64,000 nt of DNA, taken from contig NZ_KE332512.1 of the NCBI RefSeq assembly GCF_000412995.1, forward strand, positions 1,504,694 to 1,568,693, read 5' to 3'. The notes under the pieces were generated by a model, which worked only from the letters and a program-made list of their open reading frames with translations, was not told the DNA's origin and ran no database searches. Position 1 is the first letter of the stretch. Every line of letters starts with the position of its first letter. This stretch comes from Treponema vincentii F0403. Its GTDB lineage: Bacteria; Spirochaetota; Spirochaetia; Treponematales; Treponemataceae. Below are positions 17,050 to 24,583 of this stretch, one piece after another. Made by a program: the position numbers and the translations under genes.

Positions 17050-18495
17050 TTACCGAATATGCGCCAACAGTGCATGCGTTTTTTTATCCCGTTGATGAAG
17101 ATCGGCGGCATCTTCCGGCAGGATGAGCAGCGTTCCCGATACGGCGGTGTTGAGCACCGATTCTTTGTACGCAGGCGTAGTAATGAGCATAAAGCCTTTT
17201 TCCGAACAGGCGTATCTGCCGATGGTTTGAGGATCCGTTTTGATGATATCCGAGCATATACGCACCGGTATGCCGCCGGACTGTTTTGCATCGGCCGCTT
17301 TCCGATCGGAGAATGGAACTAATGAGCCGAATAAAAAACTTAAACTTGCCCGCTCTTTTCCCAAGCGGGAAGATTCGGAAAGACGGAGAAGATTGTCAGG
17401 TGAATCGTTCGTTTCAAACGTAAAATGGCACCATTTATGAATAGCTATCGGAATTTTTGCATTTCCGGCTTGCGGGTTCCTATTGGGAAAACAGCAGCTT
17501 CCGCGGTGGGGACAGGGTGCATACACGGAAGAACCGGTTTCTAAAAATTGCGTGCGCAAAAGGCTTAGAAATTCACCGGCAAGCGGTATACCCGGTTCAA
17601 TAAAAAGAAAGGAACCGTCCGGTTTAAGATAGTGCATAACGGTGCGGTACGTTTTTTCCGCTTGGTCATCAAGGGAAAGCGGGCTATTCCAGAATATTTC
17701 GTTGAACATATTTGCTTCCGTTACTAATGAAACCTTTTCGGATAAGGCTGTACCGAATGCCCCGCACACCTTTTTAACAGTCCACGGAACTTCTTCTCCG
17801 GCGTCCTTTTTAGCAGTACTTTTACCGGTATATGCACAAAGCGCTAAAAAGAGTTCCTCCCCGAAATTGAGCGCCTTATTGGAAATATCCGTGCAATACC
17901 ATGTCAGCCGCTTTTTCCGCAGCTCCGGTTTTGCAATCCATAAAGCGCAAATAAAAGTAAGCGGCCCGGAGCCGAAGTCCGCAGCATAATCGCCGTCATC
18001 AAGCCGGATATCAAGATTTTGCAGCAGCTTGGTAAGCCGTACTAAATTCCACCAGACATAATAGTGCGTATATGCCGACAGTTTTACCGGATCATTTAAA
18101 TAGTGCGTCTTTCTGCTGCTGCGTTCATCAGTCAGCTCATGGAAGAGCGTATGAATATGCTGCGGCAGCAGCTGTTTTTTCTTTGCATCAAGCGGCAAAA
18201 CCTGATCCAGCAGTGCGGGGAAATGTTCCAAGATGCTTTTTGCCTCGGCTGTCAGTGCCGAAAAAACCGGTTTGCCGAAAGAGTAAGACGTATTGCTTCG
18301 GTTTTCACGCAGGTTTTTACCTTTTCGGTTTGCACGCTGCGGTGATTGTTTTCGATACGACTCTTCATCTTTGGATTGACGCCTTGGGCGGGTTTCCTCC
18401 GGTTGAGAGCGATTGGATTTATCCTGCGTCCGAGAGGCGGATGCTGCGGACGGTTTTTTAACGAATTTTTCGTAGAACGGTTTTTGCATACTCAT
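17050..18495 (-). CDS. Rsm22-family methyltransferase-like ribosome assembly protein
   Basis: A 481-residue protein if started at the ATG at 18495; an in-frame ATG at 18573 would add 26 residues that lie upstream of the promoter. A basic, Ser/Arg-rich N-terminal tail (about 1-75) leads into a SAM-dependent methyltransferase fold (DGDYAADFGSGPLTF, about 167-181, is the SAM loop). The CPHRGSCCF and later WCHFTFE motifs match the Rsm22/METTL17 cysteine signature, which in mitochondrial members binds a 4Fe-4S cluster. Family members act on the small ribosomal subunit; whether this one methylates RNA is unknown. Confidence 0.75.
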   Translation of the reverse strand: MSMQKPFYEKFVKKPSAASASRTQDKSNRSQPEETRPRRQSKDEESYRKQSPQRANRKGKNLRENRSNTSYSFGKPVFSALTAEAKSILEHFPALLDQVLPLDAKKKQLLPQHIHTLFHELTDERSSRKTHYLNDPVKLSAYTHYYVWWNLVRLTKLLQNLDIRLDDGDYAADFGSGPLTFICALWIAKPELRKKRLTWYCTDISNKALNFGEELFLALCAYTGKSTAKKDAGEEVPWTVKKVCGAFGTALSEKVSLVTEANMFNEIFWNSPLSLDDQAEKTYRTVMHYLKPDGSFLFIEPGIPLAGEFLSLLRTQFLETGSSVYAPCPHRGSCCFPNRNPQAGNAKIPIAIHKWCHFTFETNDSPDNLLRLSESSRLGKERASLSFLFGSLVPFSDRKAADAKQSGGIPVRICSDIIKTDPQTIGRYACSEKGFMLITTPAYKESVLNTAVSGTLLILPEDAADLHQRDKKTHALLAHIR

Positions 18496-18504
18496 TATCG
18501 GTAT

Positions 18505-18533
18505 ATTATAGAAAAAATAAGATTGTTTTGCAA
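18505..18533 (-). promoter_or_regulatory. strong promoter of the Rsm22-type gene, near-leaderless
   Basis: On the minus strand: -35 TTGCAA (18528-18533), 17-base spacer, -10 TATAAT (18505-18510), 9 bases to the ATG at 18495. No ribosome-binding sequence is present. The same -35/spacer/-10 layout with a T-rich spacer precedes the gene at 21629. Confidence 0.65.
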
Positions 18534-18574
18534 ACGGGCGGACAATGGACGGACATTCCCCTTCTTTTATCATT

Positions 18575-18627
18575 TTATTCGTGCGGAGGGGTTAATACCC
18601 CGACGCCTCGCGTCGGGGTTGTTGATT
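18575..18627. repeat. GC-rich hairpin repeat, copy B
   Basis: Same element as 8380-8444: TTATTCGTGCGGAGGG, then a perfect stem CCCCGACGC (18598-18606) / GCGTCGGGG (18610-18618) with loop CTC, then TTGTTGATT. Here it sits between two divergent genes, where a terminator role makes little sense. Confidence 0.65.
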
Positions 18628-18727
18628 GACTATATCCGTTTTTTTCCGTATAGTTCCGCGCCGTATAAAAGTGAGGATTGTCTTTTTGAGATATCCCCTA
18701 AGTTTTAGCATGTTCAAGGAGTTTAAA

Positions 18728-19468
18728 ATGTTCAATTGGAAAAGAAGCCTAAAAAAAGTAAGCGTACTTATATTTACACTGGCGTGTATTGCGTTGACGG
18801 AAAGCGCCTGTACCACACGGGAAGGTAAAAGCGATACACAAGGTTCGGCTGTTATCATGAATATGAAAGGAGCCGAGCTTGACAACATTATGAACGATAG
18901 GGCGGAAAAAGAGCAGTATCTCGTTATCGATGTACGCGAAAAAAATGAGTATGATGCAGGGCATGTCCGCTATGCAATCAATATCAGCCTCAACGATATT
19001 GAAGGCCGATTGGATGATATCGCCGACCTCAAGGATAAAAACATCATTGTTATTTGCAGAAGCGGAAGACGAAGCAGGGCTGCAGCCGAAATATTACAAA
19101 AAAACGGATTTACAAAAGTGTTCAATGCGGACGGTGTCGCCGCGTATTCCTACAAGTCGCTCACAAAAGTTGCAAACGTACGCGGAAAGCAAATGCAGGC
19201 GCTGGTGAATACCGGGAACTATTCCGTCGTCGATGCCCGGGAGCCGGCGGATTATGCCGTATCGCATTTAAAAGGCGCGCTATCGGGAAATGCGGATACC
19301 GTTGCCGAAATACTGCCCCGGCTGCCTAAGGATAAACCGGTGCTGACCTACTGCTATTCCGGAAACCGCTCTTTTGCTGTTGCGGAAAAATTGGCAGCCG
19401 CAGGGTACACGGTGATAAACAGTTTAGACGGCATCAACGAATACCCTGACTTTGAATTGATAAAATAA
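18728..19468 (+). CDS. lipoprotein with two rhodanese domains
   Basis: A 246-residue protein using the ATG at 18728, which has an AAGGAG site; earlier in-frame starts lack one. The signal peptide ends in the lipobox-like LTESAC, giving lipidation at the cysteine of CTTREGK. Two rhodanese folds follow, both with an active-site cysteine: ICRSGRRSRAA in the first and TYCYSGNRSFAV in the second. Such proteins carry sulfane sulfur as a persulfide. A lipid-anchored periplasmic sulfur-transfer or sulfide-handling role is inferred. Both catalytic cysteines are present, whereas one domain is often inactive in two-domain sulfurtransferases. Confidence 0.8.
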   Translation: MFNWKRSLKKVSVLIFTLACIALTESACTTREGKSDTQGSAVIMNMKGAELDNIMNDRAEKEQYLVIDVREKNEYDAGHVRYAINISLNDIEGRLDDIADLKDKNIIVICRSGRRSRAAAEILQKNGFTKVFNADGVAAYSYKSLTKVANVRGKQMQALVNTGNYSVVDAREPADYAVSHLKGALSGNADTVAEILPRLPKDKPVLTYCYSGNRSFAVAEKLAAAGYTVINSLDGINEYPDFELIK

Positions 19469-19489
19469 ACAAACCCGTGCTGTCTTTTT

Positions 19490-20254
19490 TTAAACCTCGC
19501 CGGGATTAAGCTGCGTTAAAATTTCGGTGTGGTCTTCAAAAATGGCAACGGTGTGCTCCATGTGGCAGGAACAGGACTTGTCGGCGCTGACGACCGTCCA
19601 TCCGTCGGCACGGGTTTTAACATCCGCCGTACCGAGGTTGATCATCGGTTCTATCGCAATAACCATGCCGGGTACCAGCCTCGGATTCGGCGCGCCCCGC
19701 TCCGGTACATTCGGAATATTCGGATCTTCGTGGACTTTAAGCCCGACCCCGTGGCCGCAGTATTCATACACGACGCCGTAGTTATACTGCCGCGCCAAAT
19801 CGTATACCGCGCGCGATATTGCGTTTACACGCTTACCTGCCTGACAGGCAGCAATACCTGCATAGAGGCAGTCGGTAGTAACCTTTAACAGCTGCGCGCG
19901 TTCGGGGCTTACGTTACCAACCGGTACCGTTACGCATGAATCGCTGATGTATCCGTTGAGGTCAATGCCGATATCCAGCGAGACGAGATCCCCGTCCTGT
20001 ACGATTTTCTTTTTGCTGGGAATACCGTGAATAACTTCTTCGTTGATGGAGATACAAGCTGCCCCCGGAAAATCTTCCGCATACCATGCGGGAACGCCCC
20101 CGATCCTCTTAATGTACGAAACGCAGAAATCGTCCAGTTCCTTCGTACTTACACCGGGCTGCACTCGCGGTGTTAATTCTTTAAAAAGTCGAGCCAACGC
20201 TTTACAGGATAGGCGGATACCGTCTATCTGTTCCTTTGTCTTAATCCGTATCAT
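19490..20254 (-). CDS. map: methionine aminopeptidase, type I
   Basis: A 254-residue metalloenzyme that removes the N-terminal methionine from new proteins. The type I layout is complete. The two metal aspartates lie in LVSLDIGIDLNGYISDSCVTVPVG, the histidine in YCGHGVGLKVHEDP (which also holds the conserved G-x-G), and the glutamates in VIAIEPMI and MEHTVAIFED. The start at 20254 has an AAGG site. It converges on the rhodanese gene and is followed, on the same strand, by nothing before 19468. Confidence 0.93.
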   Translation of the reverse strand: MIRIKTKEQIDGIRLSCKALARLFKELTPRVQPGVSTKELDDFCVSYIKRIGGVPAWYAEDFPGAACISINEEVIHGIPSKKKIVQDGDLVSLDIGIDLNGYISDSCVTVPVGNVSPERAQLLKVTTDCLYAGIAACQAGKRVNAISRAVYDLARQYNYGVVYEYCGHGVGLKVHEDPNIPNVPERGAPNPRLVPGMVIAIEPMINLGTADVKTRADGWTVVSADKSCSCHMEHTVAIFEDHTEILTQLNPGEV

Positions 20255-20332
20255 ATAATCCCTTACCTTTTCGCACAGTCTTACCGTCTCAGGCTATGCC
20301 GGCTAATCAATGGTTAGGTTAACCGGAGCGTC

Positions 20333-21259
20333 TTAACGCCAAAGCTGCTGCTGATAGTTTTTCTTTAATTTCGTAATACCTCGAATGCGGGGATTCATCC
20401 GTAACGAAGCCGCTGCGCACCCGTCGCCGGTACTAAAATCGCCCATCCGGTAATAAATTTCCGCCATTTTTTTTAATATTTCCGCATTATCCGTTTTGCT
20501 CAGCCCAAAATCCAACGCGGCTTCGCAGCAGTCAAGCATTAAATCATCCGGAAGAGTGTAAATGAGCTTTTCACGGATAAGCTTACGGGCTAAGATAAGC
20601 ACTTCGGGGAAAAAATGGCGGAAATAAGACTGCTTCTGTTCTTCGCGGATAATTTGTTCAAGCAGCAAAAAGGCTTCATAATAGTGATCGCGGAAATAGA
20701 GTTCTTCTGCAAGAACAAAACCGCAATCCATAAAGTCGCCTCTACTAAAGTAGCGGCGCAGCGAAAACGTAGGCTGTACCGACCGGAGCCGTAAAAACTC
20801 CTGCACAGCCTCATCTTCCGCATTATGAAAAAGGTCAAAAAAGATCAGCGTTGCCCTGCTTTCAGGATCCGTCCGCTCCTTTAACCACGTACGGTAATCA
20901 AAACCTTCGCCTTTTTGAGCGGTCTTATTATAGAAAAAATCGAATTCCGCCCGGCGCTTTACATCAAGCAAGGCTTCATACGCGCGGATAAGCCGCATCA
21001 GCGCCTGTTCGTTTGCTTTTTTACCTTCAGTATTCCGGACATTATGCGGAATATCGGGATGCAGTTCCTTAGCTTTTTTCCGAAATGCCCGTTTAATTTC
21101 GGAGGTAGATGCAGAGGGGGGAATATTTAAAACTTTGTAATAATCTTCGATTACATGTTGACTATATGAATACGCCTTACGCCCTTCTTCGCTATCCTGC
21201 CTGCCGTTTTCCGCCCTGTTAGCCAATATTTGCCCCCGCACGGCGGGCATCCGCTGCAT
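20333..21259 (-). CDS. DnaJ-domain protein
   Basis: A 308-residue protein with a J-domain at about residues 38-105 (DYYKVLNIPPSASTSEIKRAFRKKAKELHPDIPHN), including the HPD motif that stimulates Hsp70 ATPase. No Gly/Phe-rich or zinc-finger part follows, so it is a type III J-protein. The remaining 200 residues are helical and TPR-like (EILKKMAEIYYRMGDFSTGDGCAAASLRMNP). The N-terminus overlaps the end of the upstream gene by 41 bases, and no ribosome site marks the start, so the first 30 residues are uncertain. Confidence 0.75.
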   Translation of the reverse strand: MQRMPAVRGQILANRAENGRQDSEEGRKAYSYSQHVIEDYYKVLNIPPSASTSEIKRAFRKKAKELHPDIPHNVRNTEGKKANEQALMRLIRAYEALLDVKRRAEFDFFYNKTAQKGEGFDYRTWLKERTDPESRATLIFFDLFHNAEDEAVQEFLRLRSVQPTFSLRRYFSRGDFMDCGFVLAEELYFRDHYYEAFLLLEQIIREEQKQSYFRHFFPEVLILARKLIREKLIYTLPDDLMLDCCEAALDFGLSKTDNAEILKKMAEIYYRMGDFSTGDGCAAASLRMNPRIRGITKLKKNYQQQLWR

Positions 21260-21629
21260 TCTGTAAAACGCTAAAGTAGTCGATAATAAAACCGCAGCTT
21301 TCCAATCCGTTCATTACATTTCGGGTAAATTTTTCCGAAAACAGTCCATTCTTCACAGTCAGCACACAGCCCTTACAGCCTTCTTTTAGGCCGTGATCTT
21401 TCAGTATAGTTATAACGGCAGAATCGGGTTTTGAAGTAAAAAACGGTTTTTCGGCATAGAAAACGGCGATATACCCAAACATATTGAGCCTGTCCGTATC
21501 GGTCAGCGCATATCCGTCAAGGACACGGAGCTCCTCACACCGGTTCCGGGCAGCTTCTTTTAAGGCCTCCAGAAAAATCCGCGTTTGAGGCTTTTTCCCT
21601 TTATCAAAATAAACCAAAACTGCTGTCAT
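21219..21629 (-). CDS. small flavodoxin-like protein of unknown function
   Basis: A 136-residue protein using the ATG at 21629. The sequence (MTAVLVYFDKGKKPQTRIFL; FGYIAVFYAEKPFF; GCKGCVLTVKNGLFSEKFTRNVMNGLESCGF) follows the alternating beta/alpha pattern of flavodoxin-like folds but lacks a recognisable FMN phosphate loop, so FMN binding is doubtful. The open frame extends upstream to 21902, but the promoter lies at 21636-21664, which argues for the short form. It overlaps the J-domain gene and probably forms an operon with it. Confidence 0.55.
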   Translation of the reverse strand: MTAVLVYFDKGKKPQTRIFLEALKEAARNRCEELRVLDGYALTDTDRLNMFGYIAVFYAEKPFFTSKPDSAVITILKDHGLKEGCKGCVLTVKNGLFSEKFTRNVMNGLESCGFIIDYFSVLQNAADARRAGANIG

Positions 21630-21635
21630 GGAGAT

Positions 21636-21664
21636 ATAATAGAAAAAATGTAGCTCTTTTGCAA
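21636..21664 (-). promoter_or_regulatory. promoter, leaderless type, upstream of the flavodoxin-like gene
   Basis: On the minus strand: -35 TTGCAA (21659-21664), 17-base T-rich spacer, -10 TATTAT (21636-21641), 6 bases, ATG at 21629. No ribosome site. Confidence 0.65.
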
Positions 21665-21671
21665 CCCAACA

Positions 21672-21700
21672 CCTTTTGAAATATATGGCGTATCTACTGC
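21672..21700. repeat. solo left arm of the CCTTTTGAAATA element
   Basis: CCTTTTGAAATA followed by GGCGTATCTACTGC matches the left end of the multi-hairpin family. No right arm is found. It lies directly upstream of the 21659 -35 box, in the 314-base gap between divergent genes; the rest of that gap (21701-21890) shows nothing I can name. Confidence 0.5.
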
Positions 21701-21890
21701 AAGTACGTTTAACTATAATTGAATTGTAAAAGCTTTTTCCAATCGGAAGGAAATGCAATATGCTGTAAATCAATGTCTTGTTCGTTGAGAGGTGCGGGAG
21801 ATCCTGTTGCGTTAATAAAACATATAATGGACTTGATTGCAATCCATAATCTGCGTATATAAAACTCCGACATGGATGCAATGCGAACCC

Positions 21891-21919
21891 TTGCACAAAC
21901 AAGTGCAGACCCGTAAAAT
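21891..21919 (+). promoter_or_regulatory. promoter of the Bat operon
   Basis: -35 TTGCAC (21891-21896), 17-base spacer, -10 TAAAAT (21914-21919), with a TGCAC/GTGCA inverted repeat overlapping the -35. The GTG start at 21944 follows with an AAGGA ribosome site. Confidence 0.5.
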
Positions 21920-21943
21920 TAAAAGGCTGATAAGGATACCTGT

Positions 21944-22942
21944 GTGCTGAATTTTCAACGACCGCTTTTTTTTCTCCTCCTGTTTTTGCTGCCGGCTTTT
22001 GTGCTGCTCCGGCGGGCGGGGAAACTACAAGCGGTATCGATAGTGCTGCCGCTCGGAAACTGGAACGGCTTTATGCCGGAAAAAAATCTGCAGGTTTATT
22101 TCATACACCGCCTCTCCCAGTACGTCCTTGCTGCGGCATTCGTATTCGCCGTCGCAGCGCTTGCGGAACCGGTACGGCAAACCTCGGAAGCGATGTATTC
22201 AAGTTCGGGGCAGGCGCTGATGTTTGTAATCGACACGAGCCCCTCGATGGCCGCACAGGATATGGGAACCGAAACACGGCTTGAGGCGGCGAAACGTATT
22301 ATCAAGTCTTTTGCGGAAAAGTATGAAGGCGATTCGCTGGGGCTTACCGCGTTGGGCAGTTCCGCCGCCGTGCTTATTCCGCCGACAATCGACAGGCACA
22401 CTTTTCTGACCCGTTTGGATCAGCTGCAAGTCGGAGAATTAGGCGACGGAACCGCAATCGGCATGGGGCTTGCTTCCGCAGTTCTGCATCTTACGCAATA
22501 TTCTACATTACCCTCTCATATCATCCTTTTTACCGATGGGGATAACAACACCGGCGAGGTACATCCCCGCGCCGCGGCCGATATCATCAAGCATAAGAAA
22601 ATCGGTTTTTACATTATCGGGTTGGGAAAATCGGGATATGCACCGGTCAAGTATATCGAGCCTATACAAAAAAAAGAAATTTCCGGCACATTGAACACCG
22701 TGTTTAACGAAACCGAGCTGCAAAAAATCGCCAGATACGGCAACGGCCGCTATTTTTCGGCAAAGTCCCCCGAATTGCTGACGGACATTTTTAACCGGTT
22801 TATTCAAAAAATACCGGCGACCCCGCCCGCGATGACGATGCGCAAACAGGTTTATTTGGACAACTTGTTTTTACTGATTGCAATGGGTTGTGCGGCGGGC
22901 GCATGGCTGCTCCGCAGGTTTGGAATGCAGGCGGTGTCATAA
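21944..22942 (+). CDS. batA: BatA-like membrane protein with von Willebrand A domain
   Basis: A 332-residue protein starting at GTG (AAGGA site 6 bases before). The N-terminus is hydrophobic (RPLFFLLLFLLPAFVLLRRA), with a second helix near residues 48-70. The vWA domain covers about 85-280 with a complete MIDAS metal site: VIDTSPSMAAQD, then a Thr in GDGTAIG, then LFTDGDNN. A last membrane helix is near 305-325. It belongs to the aerotolerance (Bat) operon family, whose members act in the envelope, possibly with a MoxR ATPase. The stop and the next start overlap as TAATG. Confidence 0.88.
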   Translation: MLNFQRPLFFLLLFLLPAFVLLRRAGKLQAVSIVLPLGNWNGFMPEKNLQVYFIHRLSQYVLAAAFVFAVAALAEPVRQTSEAMYSSSGQALMFVIDTSPSMAAQDMGTETRLEAAKRIIKSFAEKYEGDSLGLTALGSSAAVLIPPTIDRHTFLTRLDQLQVGELGDGTAIGMGLASAVLHLTQYSTLPSHIILFTDGDNNTGEVHPRAAADIIKHKKIGFYIIGLGKSGYAPVKYIEPIQKKEISGTLNTVFNETELQKIARYGNGRYFSAKSPELLTDIFNRFIQKIPATPPAMTMRKQVYLDNLFLLIAMGCAAGAWLLRRFGMQAVS

Positions 22943-23904
22943 TGGTTGAATTTGAAAAACCGCTTTTTCTTTTACTGCTCCTCTGCATTCCACCCGCCTG
23001 TGCCGTTACGTTATATCGTATAAAAAAATTACAAAGAAGCTATGCAGCGGCGGAAGGAATACAGCGGATGATACGGACATTGCGGATCCGGACGGCACTT
23101 TGGAGCGCCGGTTGGCTATTCCTCTGTCTTGCTGCGGCCGTACCGCTCTGGGGTACCAAGCAGACCACCGTAATAAAGCACGGAAATGCCGTAATCTTTG
23201 CCGTCGATATTTCACGCAGCATGACCGTTGCCGACGTTGCGCCGAACCGCCTTGAATTTGCAAAGCAATATGTTGCCTTTTTAATAGAACGTTTACCGGA
23301 AACCGCATGCGGATTGGTTACGATAAAAGGGCAGGGAACACTTGCCGTGCCGTTGAGCTTTAACCATCAAAGCGTGCTTACCGCAGCGGAAACGCTGTCT
23401 CCTTTTAATGCTACGTCGGCAGGCAGCAATCTTGAGCACGGTTTGCGGATTGCGTTGGAGTCCTTTCCCGAAAACCGCTTAACCGGAAAAACAGTTGTCC
23501 TCTGCACCGACGGCGATGAGACGGCAGGTTCGGTTTCTCGTATCCTTCCGCGATTTAGGCAAGACAATGTTCAATTGATTATCATCGGATTCGGAACGGA
23601 AACGGGCGGTACGCTTTCCATCCTCAATGAGAAACACGAATCGGTATTGCAAAAAAGCCGTTTGGAGGAAGCGGCTCTCAAGCGCTATGTGGAACAGACT
23701 TTAAACGGAAGTTTTTATGTTTCCGCCATAGAGCTCGGTTCGGCACAAAAGGTATTACAATCATTGACGGGAGGAGATGCCGAAAGTGAAAAAATCCGGT
23801 ATGTGCAAAAACCGGTACGGCGGACGTTTGAATGCACAGCCGTAGCGCTTCTCTTTTTTTGCGCAGGCCTTTGGGCGGGAGGTTTTCGTGCTAAAAAAAA
23901 GTAG
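22942..23904 (+). CDS. batB: BatB-like membrane protein with von Willebrand A domain
   Basis: A 320-residue paralogue of the upstream protein with the same design: N-terminal helices (FLLLLLCIPPACAVTLY; LWSAGWLFLCLAAAVPLW), a vWA domain with MIDAS (VFAVDISRSMTVADV; VVLCTDGDETAG), and a C-terminal helix (TAVALLFFCAGLWAGGF). It starts at the ATG at 22942, coupled to the previous gene. In Bat systems the two vWA proteins are thought to form a membrane complex. It overlaps the start of the TPR lipoprotein by 17 bases. Confidence 0.87.
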   Translation: MVEFEKPLFLLLLLCIPPACAVTLYRIKKLQRSYAAAEGIQRMIRTLRIRTALWSAGWLFLCLAAAVPLWGTKQTTVIKHGNAVIFAVDISRSMTVADVAPNRLEFAKQYVAFLIERLPETACGLVTIKGQGTLAVPLSFNHQSVLTAAETLSPFNATSAGSNLEHGLRIALESFPENRLTGKTVVLCTDGDETAGSVSRILPRFRQDNVQLIIIGFGTETGGTLSILNEKHESVLQKSRLEEAALKRYVEQTLNGSFYVSAIELGSAQKVLQSLTGGDAESEKIRYVQKPVRRTFECTAVALLFFCAGLWAGGFRAKKK

Positions 23905-24583
23905 ACACTCATCTGCCGCCGGATCACCCATATCATCACTATCAACATTATTATCATCGTTGTTTTTATCGTCATCATTTTTATCGATATATCTTATTTT
24001 TATACCGATATTGGTGCTAAGCATATCGGGCTGCAGCGGAGAACAACAAACTAAACTCGCATACATAAAAGGAACGCTCGCATGGAGACAGGGAAATTGG
24101 AATAATGCGGTGCTGTATTTTTATGAAGCTGAAAGTTTGGCGGCGAAACTGCCCGATGAGAACATGGCACAGTACACGGATTCCGCGCTCGCTTCCGCAT
24201 ATCTCATGCAGGGAGAAGATACGGCCGCGTCAAGAAAATTAGAAAATATTTCTGAAACGGCGCCGGATATTTTACGGGCGCACCGTTTTTATCAACAGGG
24301 CATTATCGCATTCCGTGCAAAAGAATATGCACAAGCGGCTGCGCTGTTCCGAAAATCGCTGGAACTTTCCGGCAGCGATATGGCAGCCAAAATTAATTAT
24401 GAACTGAGCAAAAAACTCAGCGATACACAGCGGGAGATGCAGCATCAAGCTCCGCAAAATGCCGCGGAAGATCCTGAGTCCGATTTGACGGATTCGATTA
24501 TCTTGGATATTATCCGCAAAAGAGAGCAAAACGAATGGGAAAAAATGCAACACGAATCGGAACCGGCGATAAACGACTATTAG
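23888..24583 (+). CDS. BatC-like TPR lipoprotein
   Basis: A 231-residue protein starting at GTG 23888. The N-terminus is an unusual Ser/Leu/Ile-rich stretch encoded by a run of near-repeated ATC/TCA triplets (23910-24000), ending in the lipobox LSISGC (lipidation at C49). TPR-type helical pairs follow (IKGTLAWRQGNWNNAVLYFYEAESLA; GIIAFRAKEYAQAAALFRKSLELS). The C-terminus is acidic. Its position after two vWA genes matches the TPR protein of Bat operons. The leader is long for a signal peptide, so the true start may be further inside. Confidence 0.7.
   Translation: MLKKSRHSSAAGSPISSLSTLLSSLFLSSSFLSIYLIFIPILVLSISGCSGEQQTKLAYIKGTLAWRQGNWNNAVLYFYEAESLAAKLPDENMAQYTDSALASAYLMQGEDTAASRKLENISETAPDILRAHRFYQQGIIAFRAKEYAQAAALFRKSLELSGSDMAAKINYELSKKLSDTQREMQHQAPQNAAEDPESDLTDSIILDIIRKREQNEWEKMQHESEPAINDY

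Noticed and set aside
23910-24000. ATC/TCA triplet run as a microsatellite or phase-variation tract
   Set aside because: It is irregular and in-frame within the lipoprotein leader. A change of repeat number could matter, but there is no uniform repeat unit to support slippage.
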